Origin: Palsa-1033 sp963735455 | Lineage (GTDB): Bacteria > Chloroflexota > Limnocylindria > Limnocylindrales > CSP1-4 | Assembly: GCA_963735455.1 (NCBI GenBank) | Contig: CAVTKZ010000004.1 | Location: 434,001-498,000, forward strand | Length of the DNA stretch: 64,000 bases | Reading direction: 5' to 3' | Position numbers and translations under genes: made by a program | The notes under the pieces: generated by a model | Seen by the model: the letters and a program-made list of their open reading frames with translations, nothing else | Database searches by the model: none | What the model was told of the DNA's origin: nothing | Part shown: positions 25,426 to 34,363 of the stretch, piece by piece | Layout: each line of letters starts with the position of its first letter | How positions within the stretch are numbered: position 1 is the first letter of the stretch

Positions 25426-26852
25426 CCGTCGAACGCGCCGCCCGCCCGGCCCGCATCGAGCGTGCCGGGGCTCCCGAGCGACGCGGCCTGGCGGACCTGC
25501 CGTTCCGGTTCGCCGATCAGGCGCTCATCGAGTCGATCGTGTCCGAGCGCGAGGAGCCGGCCTGGCTCAAGGCTGAGCGTCTCGCCGCCTTCGAGGCGTA
25601 CGAGGCACTGCCGACCGAGCCGAATCGGCTGTACACCCCGTACATCGACCTGCGCCCGGCCGAGCTGATGGGCGTGCGCCCGTACATCCAGACCACGACG
25701 GCAAGCACTGCGACGGAGACGCCGGTCGGCCGGACCCTGCCAGACGATGCCGACGGCCTGATCGAGCTTCGCGAGGACGGTGTCGCCGCCCTTGGCCTGT
25801 CGGCCGCCGCCCGCAGCGCCGGGGTGATCCTGGAGACCCTCGGCGGGGCGTTGATCCGGGATCCGGCCGGGACGCGCGAGCTGCTCGAGGGTGGGTCCGG
25901 ACTGCCGACCAATGACAAGTTTGCCCAGCTCGGCCGCGCCTTCTGGACCCAGGGGATCGTCCTGCGGGTGCCGGCCGGCGTGCGCCTCGAAAAGCCGATC
26001 GTCCTGCGCTGGCAGGTCGGGGCGCCGGAGCGCGCCCTGTTGACCCGCACGATCGTCAAGCTCGGCGAGGATGCCGGGGCATCCTTGCTCGAGGAGCTCT
26101 CGCCGAGCGGACCCGAGATTGCCTGTGCCGCCGGCGAGACCGTGCCCCAGGCCCTGTTCACCGGCACGATGGAGCTCCATCTCGAGCGCGGCTCGAGCCT
26201 CCACGTGGCGAGCATCCAGGACCTGGGTCCCCGCCAGATCGCCTTCCAGCACCGACATGCCACGATCGGCCAGTCGGCGAATCTCCATTGGGCCCTGGCC
26301 CAGCTGGGCGGTCGCTTCGTGCGCTCGCGGGTCGACAACCGGCTGGTCGGTGACGGCTCGGGGGTCGAGCAGGTCGAGATCGTCTTCGGGAGCGAGGCGC
26401 AGCTCTTCGACCTGACCAGCTTCACGACCCACCTCGGCCGGAACACGACCGGAAACCTGCTCAGCAAGGGTGCCCTGAAAGACTCGGCCCGGGCCTTCAT
26501 GAAGGGCCTGATCACGATCGAGAAGTCGGCCGTCGGCACGGACAGCTTCCTGGGCGAATTCGGGATGAACCTCTCGAAAGCCGCCCGGGCCGTGGCGATC
26601 CCCAGCCTGGAGATCGACCAGCCCGACTGCCGCCGGGCCGCCCATTCGAGCTCGGTCGGGCCGATCGACGAGACCCAGCTGTTCTACCTCGAGAGCCGCG
26701 GGATCGAGCCCGACGAGGCGCGCAAGTTCATCGTCCTCGGCTTCCTCGAGCCGGTCGTCGCCCGGGTCCCGATGGCCGACGCCCAGGACCGCCTGCGCGA
26801 GCTGCTCGAGGCGAAGTGGAGCAGTCGAGTGGCGGACGCCTCCGCCGCCTGA
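25422..26852 (+). CDS. sufD: Fe-S cluster assembly protein SufD
   Basis: 476 residues, starting with an ATG that overlaps the sufB stop (ATGA). It shares the SufBD core: RAFWTQGIVLRVPAGVRLEK, HRHATIGQSANLHWALAQLG, LLSKGALKDSARAFMKGLIT and the C-terminal LFYLESRGIEPDEARKFIVL. Sequence is more divergent than SufB, as usual. It pairs with SufB in the SufBC2D complex. The next gene, a Rieske ferredoxin, starts at the last base of its stop codon (TGATG), so all three are one translational unit. Confidence 0.92.
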   Translation: MTVERAARPARIERAGAPERRGLADLPFRFADQALIESIVSEREEPAWLKAERLAAFEAYEALPTEPNRLYTPYIDLRPAELMGVRPYIQTTTASTATETPVGRTLPDDADGLIELREDGVAALGLSAAARSAGVILETLGGALIRDPAGTRELLEGGSGLPTNDKFAQLGRAFWTQGIVLRVPAGVRLEKPIVLRWQVGAPERALLTRTIVKLGEDAGASLLEELSPSGPEIACAAGETVPQALFTGTMELHLERGSSLHVASIQDLGPRQIAFQHRHATIGQSANLHWALAQLGGRFVRSRVDNRLVGDGSGVEQVEIVFGSEAQLFDLTSFTTHLGRNTTGNLLSKGALKDSARAFMKGLITIEKSAVGTDSFLGEFGMNLSKAARAVAIPSLEIDQPDCRRAAHSSSVGPIDETQLFYLESRGIEPDEARKFIVLGFLEPVVARVPMADAQDRLRELLEAKWSSRVADASAA

Positions 26853-27181
26853 TGCGGATCGACCTGCTGGCCGCCGACGAGGTGGCGCCGGGCGAGATGA
26901 AGATGGCCTGGATCGACGGGACGGAGCCCGTCCTGGTGGTCAACGTCGGCGGCGAGTACCGGGCCTTCCAGGGGATCTGCAGCCACGAGTACTTCGAGCT
27001 CGACCGGGGCTTCCTGACCGGGGGCAGCCTGACCTGCGCCCTGCACCTGTCGCGCTTCGACCTCGAGTCCGGCGACGCCCTCGACCCGCCGGCCGAGCAG
27101 CCGATCGCCCGCTACGTCGTGGTCGTCGAGGATGGCCGGGTCCAGCTCGAGGCCGACGGCCCGCTCGAGGTCAACGAATAG
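26852..27181 (+). CDS. Rieske [2Fe-2S] ferredoxin (NirD/BphA3-like)
   Basis: 109 residues. Cluster ligands are C43-S-H45 and C62-A-L-H65, the CxH-x16-CxxH arrangement of Rieske ferredoxins, with a predicted cytosolic location. The ATG at 26852 overlaps the sufD stop. A Rieske ferredoxin fused transcriptionally to sufBD is a frequent arrangement in several phyla, where it is thought to supply electrons for, or receive, new clusters; the precise role is inferred. Downstream lies a short GGAGCC-AA-GGCTCC hairpin before the convergent oxidoreductase. Confidence 0.88.
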   Translation: MRIDLLAADEVAPGEMKMAWIDGTEPVLVVNVGGEYRAFQGICSHEYFELDRGFLTGGSLTCALHLSRFDLESGDALDPPAEQPIARYVVVVEDGRVQLEADGPLEVNE

Positions 27182-27214
27182 GAGCCAAGGCTCCGGCCCC
27201 CGCTAACAGCTCGG

Positions 27215-28433
27215 TCAGTAGCCCTGCCAGCCGGCGACCATCGCGTCGGCGCCCGTCCGGAGCGTCGAATTGTCGACGCGGACGGTGCCCAGGTTGAAGC
27301 GCTCCTCGCCCGGCCCGAGCGCGGCACCTTGCAGCCGGGCGACGAGGTATTCGCCGATCCGTGGTCCGTGCTTGAAGGCATGGCCCGAGCCGCCACCGGC
27401 GATCCAGGTGTTCGAGAGGGCCGGATGGCGATCAAGGATGAAGTGGGCGTCGGGGGTCATCTCGTACTGGCAGACCCGAGTCTCGACGATCGGCGCCGTG
27501 GCCAGCGCCGGGAAGCGCCGGCTGGCATAGCCGCGGGCCAGGCGGGTCGAATTCGGGATCGACGATGCGCTCGCCGCCGGACGGGTCGAAGACCGGGCCA
27601 TAGCGATCGGGCGCCAGCTTCGTGCCCCGCCCGTCGATCGCCGGCAGGCCGTAGAACGCGTTGTCGTAGTCGACCCAGGCCGGCAGCCGGCCGGCATCGA
27701 AGCTTATGTCGCCACCCGCCGGCCCGAAGAAGAAGACGTCCTGCTTGGTGACCCGGATCAGCTCGCCGAGCACGTCCGGGAAGACCCGCGGCAGCCACGG
27801 CCCGGCGGCAAACACGAACGACCCGGCAGCCAGCCGCCGGCCGTCGCCCAGGACGACGTCGAGCAACCGGCCGCCCTCGCTCCGCCCTGGCCGCGCGGCC
27901 GACCGCTCGAACGTCCCGCCCCCACGCTCGAAGGCACGGGCCGCCGCCGCGGTTCCCTGGCGGGCCATCAGGGCGCCGGCTTCGGGCTCGAAGACGAGGA
28001 AGGCGTCGTCGGCGAAGGCAATCTGCGGCCAGCGCCGGCGGGCCTCGTCGACCGCGACCTGCTCCACCGGGATCCCCTCGGCCCGCAGGACCCGCAGCGA
28101 GTCGGCCTCGAAGCCGTCCGGCCGATGGCCGAGCCACAGGGTTCCCACCGGACGGAACAGGTCCTCGCCCCACTCCTCGCCGAACCGCCGCCAGTGGACC
28201 AGCGCCGCCCGCGACCAGCGGGCATAGAACGGGTCGCTGCCGTACGAGCTCCGAATGATCCGGGTCTCGTCACCGGAGGTGGCCCGCGGGTGGCCGGCGC
28301 CCCAGGCGTCGACGAGGGTGGTCCGCAGGCCGGCCCGATTGGCCCACAGCGCGGTCCAGGCGCCCATCGTCCCGGCCCCGACCACGACCACGTCGGGCGA
28401 GCCCGGCCGAGCGCCGCTCACGTGCTCGCTCAC
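27215..28433 (-). CDS. FAD-dependent oxidoreductase, monomeric sarcosine oxidase/DAO type (one frameshift)
   Basis: About 405 residues if one extra base near 27553 is removed. The N-terminus has the FAD dinucleotide motif VVVVGAGTMGAWTALW, then RATSGDETRIIRSSYG as in monomeric sarcosine oxidase and N-methyltryptophan oxidase, a middle FVFAAGPWLPRVFP, and after the shift the C-terminal ILDRHPALSNTWIAGGGSGH with AFKHGPRIGEYLV, the FAD-ribityl loop. The usual covalent-flavin cysteine region is near the VCQYEM segment. These enzymes oxidise N-methyl or primary amino acids to imines with O2. The GTG start overlaps the penicillin acylase stop (GTGA). Confidence 0.78.
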
Positions 28434-31063
28434 GGCGTGAGGGTGAGGGTCGTCACGCTGGCAGCGTGACGGGCCGCGGCGCTGAAGGGCAGGGGGACCT
28501 GGCGGCCGTTCAGCCAGTCCTCGATCAGGTCGCCGTAATGGGGATCGCTGGGATTGCCCGACTGGCCGGTCGTGATCACGATCCGGGCGGCGTCGAGCTT
28601 GCCCATGTCCACGTCCAGCCGGTAGCTGGGCATGTTGGTCATCTCGAAGACCGAGCGGAGGTCGGTGGCCGCCTTGACGGTGGGGTCATACGGGTCGTCG
28701 TAGGCGACGCTGAACTGGTAGTACGTCGCGTCAACCGCGCCGGCGGCACCCGCGACCGGGTAGGGGCCCTGGTCGAAGTACCACTCGAGCGGCGCGATCC
28801 CGCTCTCGCCCAGGGTCACCTCGCGGAACGTGGTGGTGTGCAGCCGGGCCCAGGTCCAGGAGGCCGGGTCCGCCCCGAGCGACGAGTGGAGGGCGGCCCC
28901 GGTGCTGTCCAGGGCCGCCTTCAGGATGTCGGCCTGGGTCTCCTTCCTGGTGGTCGTCGTGACGTCGTCCCAGAACGGGTCAGCGGGCTTGGCCAGCAGC
29001 GAGATCAGGCCCTGCCAGCTCTCGGTGCTGCCGACGTACTCGCGGGCGAGCGAGCCGAGGTCGTCGTCCCAGAGGTGCCGCTCGAGCTGCTCCTCGAAGG
29101 CCATGTAGGCGGCGCAGCCGGTGCTGTCCAGGCCGCAGGTCTGGTCCCAGCCCTGGATCGCGCCGAGGACCGCGTTGCCGTCATCGGTCGACGCGCTCAG
29201 CCCCTTGAGGTAGGGGATCACGAGGGCGGCCCGCAGGACCTTGGTGTCGGCCTGGATCGCGCTCATGTCAGCGAGGGTCACCCCACCGTGGGCGATGTCC
29301 GACTTGAGCAGCTCGGTGATCCGCGCCGCGCGATAGCCCGGATCCCAGTCCTGGGCGATGAAATACGGGTAGGCGCTGTCGACCAGCTCGTTGTTGGCGC
29401 TGACGATCAGCCCCGAGGGCGGGTTGTAGACCCGCGGCAGCTGGTCGTAGGGGATCATCCCGGTCCATTCATGGAGGCCGTCGTAGCCCGGCACGGGTCG
29501 TTCGCCGTGATCGTCCTTGTCCGCCCGAATCGGGATCCAGCCGGGGGCCTGGTAGCCGATGTTGCCATCGACGTCGGCGTATACGAAGTTCTGGGCGGGC
29601 GCACCGTAGACTCGAAGGGCCGCCCGGAAGTCGTTGTAGTTCGCGGCCTTGTCCAGGCCCAGGAACGAGTCCAGGATCCCGTTCGGCTGGGAGGTTGCCG
29701 TCCAGCGCAGGGCGTATTGCATCGGCAGGTCCTTGAGCCGGTCGTCCACGTCGGTCACGATCGGGCCGTGGCCCGTCGAGCGAACGGTCAGGGTCACCGG
29801 CGCCGCGCCGGCCACCTTGATCGTCTCGGTCCGGTTCGTGAACGGGACGGACTGGCCCTTGAACAGGTAGTTCGCCGGGTTGCTCGGGTCGGGCTGCTCG
29901 ATGAACAGGTCCTCGACGTCCGGCCCGAGGTTCGTCGCACCCCACGCGATCCGCTCGTTGTGGCCCAGGATCACCAGCGGATCGCCCGGGAAGCTGACCC
30001 CGGTCACGTCGAACGGGCAGGCCGGGCTGACGACCTGGCAGTGGAGCCCGTTCATGATCCAGACCGACGGCATGCTGATCCCGAGGTGAGGGTCGTTGGC
30101 CAGCAGCGCCTTGCCGTCGGCGCTCTTCGAACCGGCCACGACCCAGTTGTTGGAGCCCACGCCGTGGTCGCCGACGAGTCCCTGGGCGGGGTCGATTCCG
30201 GCCGTCGCGGCGATCGACTGCCCTAGTGCGGCGAGCGCCCGGAGGCCGTCGGCCTGGCTCGCGCTGAGCCTCGGAACCTGGCCGCCCGCGCTCGCCTCTC
30301 GACCGGGCGATAAGGCGCTCGGCAGGTTGGCCCCGGCGCCGCCGGAGCCGGGCTCGCCGCTCGGGACGATGACCGGGTTGGTCGTCGGATAGGGTGGGCT
30401 GAGCTCGTCGGTTCGGGCTGGGTCGCCCAGCTTGGCATCGGCCAGCACCCGGAAGATCTCGGAATCGAAGTTGTCGCCCAGCGACCAGGCCTGGACGATC
30501 GCCCAGGTGGCCGAGTCGAGCGGTGTCCACGGCTCGGGCTCGTAGCCGCCCACGCCGCCGCCCAGGCCGGCCTTGAGCCCTTCGACGACGAAGGCCAGGC
30601 CGAGGTTGCCCTTGTTCGCGGTGATCCAGTCGTTGACCCCGTCGGCGTAGGCCTGCAGGTCGGCCTTCAGCTCAGGTGAAGCGGCGTCGAGGTCACGCTG
30701 GGCGGCCTGCCGCCAGCCCAGGGTCCGGATGAACTCATCTTCCTTGAGGGTCGTCTCGCCGAACAGCTCGGACAGCCGCCCCGCGCCGATGTGGCGCCAG
30801 ACCTCCATCTGCCAGAACCGCTCCTGGGCATGGCTGTAGCCCTGGGCGAGGAACAGGTCGTGGGGCGTGGTCGCGCTGATGTTGATGATCCCCGACGCGT
30901 CGCGGGTGACCGTCACCGGGGCGGTCAGGCCGGCCGCCTTGAGCGAGCCGCTGGTCGTGGGCAGGGCGCGATGGGTGATCCAGACCAGGAGTCCACCGGT
31001 CGCCAGGACCAGCACGATCAGCAGCAGGAGCAGGATGCTCAGCAGGCGGCCCAGGATGCGCAC
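28430..31063 (-). CDS. Penicillin acylase family N-terminal nucleophile amidohydrolase
   Basis: 877 residues. One N-terminal anchor (ILLLLLIVLVLATGGLLVWI) is followed by the alpha chain, a spacer rich in Gly/Pro (about 225-265), and the autoprocessing site with Ser304 as new N-terminal nucleophile (GDHGVG before SNNWVVAGSK). Beta-chain markers include LLANDPHLGISMPSVWIMNG, GVSFPGDPLVILGHNERIAW and NELVDSAYPYF. The family hydrolyses amide bonds of beta-lactams, acyl-homoserine lactones or other N-acyl compounds; substrate is not readable. GGAGGGA lies 4 bases before the GTG start. The downstream oxidoreductase is translationally coupled and could act on the released amine; that link is inference. 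Confidence 0.87.
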   Translation of the reverse strand: MRILGRLLSILLLLLIVLVLATGGLLVWITHRALPTTSGSLKAAGLTAPVTVTRDASGIINISATTPHDLFLAQGYSHAQERFWQMEVWRHIGAGRLSELFGETTLKEDEFIRTLGWRQAAQRDLDAASPELKADLQAYADGVNDWITANKGNLGLAFVVEGLKAGLGGGVGGYEPEPWTPLDSATWAIVQAWSLGDNFDSEIFRVLADAKLGDPARTDELSPPYPTTNPVIVPSGEPGSGGAGANLPSALSPGREASAGGQVPRLSASQADGLRALAALGQSIAATAGIDPAQGLVGDHGVGSNNWVVAGSKSADGKALLANDPHLGISMPSVWIMNGLHCQVVSPACPFDVTGVSFPGDPLVILGHNERIAWGATNLGPDVEDLFIEQPDPSNPANYLFKGQSVPFTNRTETIKVAGAAPVTLTVRSTGHGPIVTDVDDRLKDLPMQYALRWTATSQPNGILDSFLGLDKAANYNDFRAALRVYGAPAQNFVYADVDGNIGYQAPGWIPIRADKDDHGERPVPGYDGLHEWTGMIPYDQLPRVYNPPSGLIVSANNELVDSAYPYFIAQDWDPGYRAARITELLKSDIAHGGVTLADMSAIQADTKVLRAALVIPYLKGLSASTDDGNAVLGAIQGWDQTCGLDSTGCAAYMAFEEQLERHLWDDDLGSLAREYVGSTESWQGLISLLAKPADPFWDDVTTTTRKETQADILKAALDSTGAALHSSLGADPASWTWARLHTTTFREVTLGESGIAPLEWYFDQGPYPVAGAAGAVDATYYQFSVAYDDPYDPTVKAATDLRSVFEMTNMPSYRLDVDMGKLDAARIVITTGQSGNPSDPHYGDLIEDWLNGRQVPLPFSAAARHAASVTTLTLTP

Positions 31064-31147
31064 GAGTCCCTCCGCGATTCGGCGAGCCGAATGCCGCCGC
31101 CGCCAGTGTGCGGTGCCCAGCCGGCCTTTGCCGGGCCGGCTCGCGGC

Positions 31148-32152
31148 TCAGGCCGGAAGGCGAATCCCGAGGCCGGCCGCCTGGGCGTTGCGGACGATCG
31201 CGTCGCCGAAGACGAGATCGGCCAGGCCCACCCCCAGGTGGCTGACCAGGATCCGGCCGGACGGCGGCCGCTCCAGCCCGTCCCGAATCGCCCGGCCGAT
31301 CGTGCTGTGCGGGTCGGGATAGGCGTCGAACAGCCCGGCCGATCGGTTGGCGTCGAACTGGCCGCGTTCGTCGACGAGGAACAGGCCGACCTCGCGGGCC
31401 ACCTCGTGGTGGACGCTGGTCGCGTAGTCGACGGCGACGACCAGGGCATTCGGCGCGAGGTGCGCACTGCGCAGCGTCTGGCGGATCGGCCCGAAGGAGA
31501 TCGCGGTGACCACGACGTCCGCCCCGCGGGCAGCGTCCTGCGCCGTCCCGGCGACATCCGCCCGGGCGATCCCGGGTGTGCCTCTGGCAATCTCGGCAAC
31601 CGCCTCGGCCCGCTCCGGATGGCGGTCATGGATCACGATCTCGGCCCCGGGCAGGAGGTGACCGATCACCGGCAGATGACTGCGGGCCTGCACGCCCGCC
31701 CCGAGGATCGCCACCCGCGCCCGCCCGCCCGTGGCGCCGTCTCGAAGCGGGCCCCAGTGACGGATCGCGACGCCCGAGATCCCCGCGGTCCGGTCGGCCG
31801 TGATCGGGGCGCCGTCGAGGATCGCCCGAGGCTGCCCGCTGAGCGGGTCGCTCAGGACGACTGTCGCGTGGATCGTGGGCAGCCCGATCGAGCTGTTGGC
31901 CGGGAAGCCGACAACCCATTTCACGCCCAGGAGATCGCCCGAGGCATCGTTCGAGGGGCCGCGCAGGAAGGCCGGCATCGCGTGGCCGAAGGAGCCCGCC
32001 GGCCGGGCGCCGACGCCGATCTTGGGCGGCAGCTCGGCGTCCTCGATCAGGGCCAGCATGGTCCGCTCGGCGAGCTCGATCCGGGTGGCCACGTCGGGCA
32101 TCGCCGCCCGGACCGCTGCGCCGTCGAGGTACAGGATCCCGGGCTCGGCCAT
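31148..32152 (-). CDS. Ornithine cyclodeaminase/mu-crystallin family protein
   Basis: 334 residues. The N-terminal dimerisation part has LPPKIGVGARP and GVKWVVGFPANSSIGLPTIH, and the Rossmann part has VAILGAGVQARSHLPVI, a GxGxxA-type NAD(P) site, followed by DVVVTAIS. Family members are ornithine cyclodeaminase, alanine dehydrogenase, ketimine reductase or tauropine-type enzymes; the ornithine-specific signature is not clear enough to choose. It is divergent from the iron exporter with only 52 bases between starts, and both have their own -10 box. Start ATG at 32152 is supported by TAGAAT 7 bases upstream. Confidence 0.8.
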   Translation of the reverse strand: MAEPGILYLDGAAVRAAMPDVATRIELAERTMLALIEDAELPPKIGVGARPAGSFGHAMPAFLRGPSNDASGDLLGVKWVVGFPANSSIGLPTIHATVVLSDPLSGQPRAILDGAPITADRTAGISGVAIRHWGPLRDGATGGRARVAILGAGVQARSHLPVIGHLLPGAEIVIHDRHPERAEAVAEIARGTPGIARADVAGTAQDAARGADVVVTAISFGPIRQTLRSAHLAPNALVVAVDYATSVHHEVAREVGLFLVDERGQFDANRSAGLFDAYPDPHSTIGRAIRDGLERPPSGRILVSHLGVGLADLVFGDAIVRNAQAAGLGIRLPA

Positions 32153-32159
32153 GCGCCGG

Positions 32160-32165
32160 ATTCTA
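32160..32165 (-). promoter_or_regulatory. -10 box TAGAAT for the ornithine cyclodeaminase-family gene
   Basis: On the minus strand TAGAAT is 7 bases before the ATG at 32152. Confidence 0.55.
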
Positions 32166-32192
32166 GCCAGCCCGGGCCCCGGCCTGCCCGGC

Positions 32193-32198
32193 TACCAT
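32193..32198 (+). promoter_or_regulatory. -10 box TACCAT for the MbfA-like gene
   Basis: TACCAT is 6 bases before the GTG at 32205, which is therefore preferred over upstream in-frame codons. Confidence 0.55.
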
Positions 32199-32204
32199 CG
32201 GAAC

Positions 32205-33398
32205 GTGACCACGATCGACGTCCAGACCAGCCTTGAGAACCTCAAGCTCGAGCGCGACGCGATCATCCTGTACGACGCCCTGGCCGGGATCGAGAAGGAC
32301 GAGCGCCGGGCGACCGCGTTCCGGACGATCGCCGGCAACGAGCGCCGTCACGCCGAGGTATGGGCCTCGAAGCTGCGCGAGCTGGGGGCGACGGTCCCGG
32401 CCGTGGGCGGGCCGCGGCTGCGAGTCCGGACGATCATCGTCCTGGCCCGGATCTTCGGGACGCGCTCGGTCAGCGACCTCGTCCAGGCCCTCGAAGGCGA
32501 CGAGGAGACGGCCTACAGCGGGCAGGCCTCGCCCGAGGTCGAGGCGATCGCCGCCGACGAGCGCGAGCACGCCCAGATCTGGAAGCGGCTGGCCGGCGCC
32601 CCGGCGGCCGGCTTGCCCATGGCGGGAGCGCCACAGAACCTCCAGGCGGACCCGGCCGTCCTGCGCGAGGTCAAGGCGCCGCGCGCGACCGGCGAGGTTG
32701 GCCGGGACGAGCGCTGGCATCGGAGCGGCCAATCGGGCACCCTCCGGGCGGTCATCTTCGGTGTCTCCGACGGGCTGGTCAGCAACACCTCGCTGGTGAT
32801 GGGCATCAGCGGGGCATCGACCGACCCGCATTTCATCCTGCTGGCCGGGATCGCCGGCCTGCTGGCCGGCTCGTTCAGCATGGCCGCCGGCGAGTACATC
32901 TCGATGCAGTCACAGCGCGAGCTGTATGAGCGCCAGATCGCCCTGGAGCGGGCCGAGATGCAGGCGATGCCCGACGAGGAGCAAGCCGAGCTGGCCGCGA
33001 TCTACCGCACGAAGGGCTTCACCGACGAAGAGGCGACGCGGGTCGCGGCGCGCCTGTTCCGGGATCCGGAAGCCGCCCTGGACACCCTGATTCGCGAGGA
33101 GCTGGGCCTCGATCCGGACCAGCTCGGCTCACCCTGGGGAGCGGCCTTCGGCTCGCTCGTCGCGTTCGCCGCCGGGGCCGCGGTGCCGGTGCTGCCCTAC
33201 CTGGTCGCATCGGGGGCCCTGGCCTTTGGGGTCAGCATCGTCCTCAGCCTGGCCGCGATGTTCGTGGTCGGGATCGGGATCAGCCTGCTGACCGGCCGGA
33301 GCGCCCTGTTCACGGGAGCTCGCCAGGTCGGGATCGGCGCCCTGGCGGCCGCCGTCACGTTCCTCGTCGGGCGGATCATCGGCGTCGCCGTCAGCTGA
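32205..33398 (+). CDS. Ferritin-like domain fused to VIT1/CCC1 iron transporter (MbfA-like)
   Basis: 397 residues. Residues about 1-145 are a rubrerythrin-type four-helix domain with di-iron ligands in LKLERDAIILYD, NERRHAEVW, GDEETAY and DEREHAQIW. Residues about 175-397 are a VIT1 domain: FGVSDGLVSNTSLVMGISGA, AAGEYISMQSQRELYERQIA, a cytosolic metal-binding segment rich in Glu (ERAEMQAMPDEEQAELAAIY), and three C-terminal helices. This is the MbfA architecture, which exports Fe(II) from the cytosol and protects against iron-dependent oxidative stress. Its TGA overlaps an ATG (TGATG) that is repeated 44 bases further on; see the repeat at 33386. Confidence 0.87.
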   Translation: MTTIDVQTSLENLKLERDAIILYDALAGIEKDERRATAFRTIAGNERRHAEVWASKLRELGATVPAVGGPRLRVRTIIVLARIFGTRSVSDLVQALEGDEETAYSGQASPEVEAIAADEREHAQIWKRLAGAPAAGLPMAGAPQNLQADPAVLREVKAPRATGEVGRDERWHRSGQSGTLRAVIFGVSDGLVSNTSLVMGISGASTDPHFILLAGIAGLLAGSFSMAAGEYISMQSQRELYERQIALERAEMQAMPDEEQAELAAIYRTKGFTDEEATRVAARLFRDPEAALDTLIREELGLDPDQLGSPWGAAFGSLVAFAAGAAVPVLPYLVASGALAFGVSIVLSLAAMFVVGIGISLLTGRSALFTGARQVGIGALAAAVTFLVGRIIGVAVS

Positions 33399-33448
33399 TG
33401 GCTGCCTCGTCGGGCGCGCCCGGGCCTCGCGCCGTCAGCTGATGGCTG
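33386..33448 (+). repeat. 19-bp direct repeat spanning a stop/start junction
   Basis: CGCCGTCAGCTGATGGCTG occurs at 33386-33404 and 33430-33448. Each copy contains TGATGGCT: the first gives the stop of the iron exporter, the second the ATG (33442) of the cupin gene. A 44-base duplication has apparently split a former TGATG overlap. Confidence 0.65.
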
Positions 33449-33789
33449 GGTCTGGTGCCCGCGGGCCGTCCGGCGGTGCTGCCGGCTTCGAGGCCCGGCT
33501 GCGCGCCGAGGGCCTCGATCCAGGCTCGTGGGGCAACGGCCCGGGCGATCGCTACGCCCCGCACGAGCACGGCTACGACAAGGTGATCGTGGTCACGTCC
33601 GGCTCGATCACGTTCGGCCTGCCTGGCGTCGGGGCGTCGATCGTCCTGTCCGCCGGGGACCGGCTCGAGCTGCCCGCCGGCACCGAGCACGACGGCCTCG
33701 TCGGCCCGGCCGGCGTGCGCTGCCTCGAGGCGCACCTCGCCCCGGGCTCGTTGGCCGTCGCGCGACGGATCCCGGCGGGGGAGTGGTAG
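33442..33789 (+). CDS. Small cupin-fold protein
   Basis: 115 residues. The single cupin domain has a first motif in GDRYAPHEHGYDKVIVVTSG (HEH, with a later Glu missing or replaced) and a second motif in LSAGDRLELPAGTEHDGLVG (P-A-G-T-E-H). Two to three histidines could hold one metal ion. No enzyme activity can be assigned. The N-terminal 15 residues are Gly/Ala-rich. The gene follows the iron exporter by 43 bases and its start codon lies inside the second copy of a 19-base repeat, so it was probably once overlapped with the exporter. Confidence 0.65.
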   Translation: MAGSGARGPSGGAAGFEARLRAEGLDPGSWGNGPGDRYAPHEHGYDKVIVVTSGSITFGLPGVGASIVLSAGDRLELPAGTEHDGLVGPAGVRCLEAHLAPGSLAVARRIPAGEW

Positions 33790-34306
33790 GCGTTCGCTTG
33801 CCCAGGCTCTGACAAATGCCGCGAAAAGTCGAGCTTATGGTCGAATACGGGTCCGCGTGAGGGCGATCGCGGGGCGTGCTGAGGCGACTCGTGCGTGGAT
33901 TAGCCTGCGGCGAGGCCGATTTCGTGCCGAGGATCCGTGATTCGACCATAAGGTCGCGAAAAGTCGTGATTTGGCAAGCCGGGGCTCAAACGCCGCGCAA
34001 CGAACTCCCCGCCCGGGCGCGCGCCGCGAACTCCGGCCGGCAGCTCAGCAGATGCGACAGAGATTAGCCCCCGTGATGCTGGGCGCGATCCGAAGGTCAC
34101 GGAGCGCGAGTTGGCGGGCGCATTGCGTCCGGCGAGCGTGGCCTGGGATACGTTGCCCTGCTTCTGGGCGACCGGGCTGCGATCCTCGCCACGCGGCCGG
34201 GCCCGATCCCAGGTCCGCGCCATGCCGCGGAGCGCGTGGCTGTGGCTCGACGCCGAGGCGCAGGCAGCGGGCCGGCCGCCCACCGGCACGATCCCGGGAA
34301 TCGACA
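33790..34306. other. Long intergenic region with a MITE
   Basis: No supportable gene. It holds the 123-base insertion at 33832-33954 and otherwise GC-rich sequence with only low-complexity open frames. Confidence 0.6.
33820..33966. mobile_element. MITE-like insertion with 12-bp target-site duplication
   Basis: The element proper is 33832-33954 (123 bases). Its ends are inverted repeats, AGCTTATGGTCGAAT on the left and, in reverse complement, ACCTTATGGTCGAAT on the right, continuing with CGG(G/A)TCC on both sides. It is flanked exactly by a 12-base direct repeat CGCGAAAAGTCG at 33820-33831 and 33955-33966, the expected target duplication. No coding capacity, so it would need a transposase elsewhere. 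A 10-12-base duplication is typical of the IS4/IS231 group, which is only a hint. Confidence 0.7.
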
Positions 34307-34329
34307 AGGCCCCCGGCGTTCGGGGGCCT
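34307..34329 (-). terminator. Rho-independent-type terminator of the 44-aa gene
   Basis: AGGCCCCC (34307-34314) pairs with GGGGGCCT (34322-34329) across a 7-base loop; on the minus strand it is followed by TTGTCG. It lies 35 bases past the stop of the small membrane protein gene. Confidence 0.6.
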
Positions 34330-34363
34330 CGTGGGGGTAGGCTAGGGAGCCTGCCGCGCTGGC

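Noticed and set aside
33900..34307. A 135-codon minus-strand open frame in the intergenic region
   Set aside because: It runs through the inserted element and its target duplication, has no SD or -10 box, and its composition is shadow-like.
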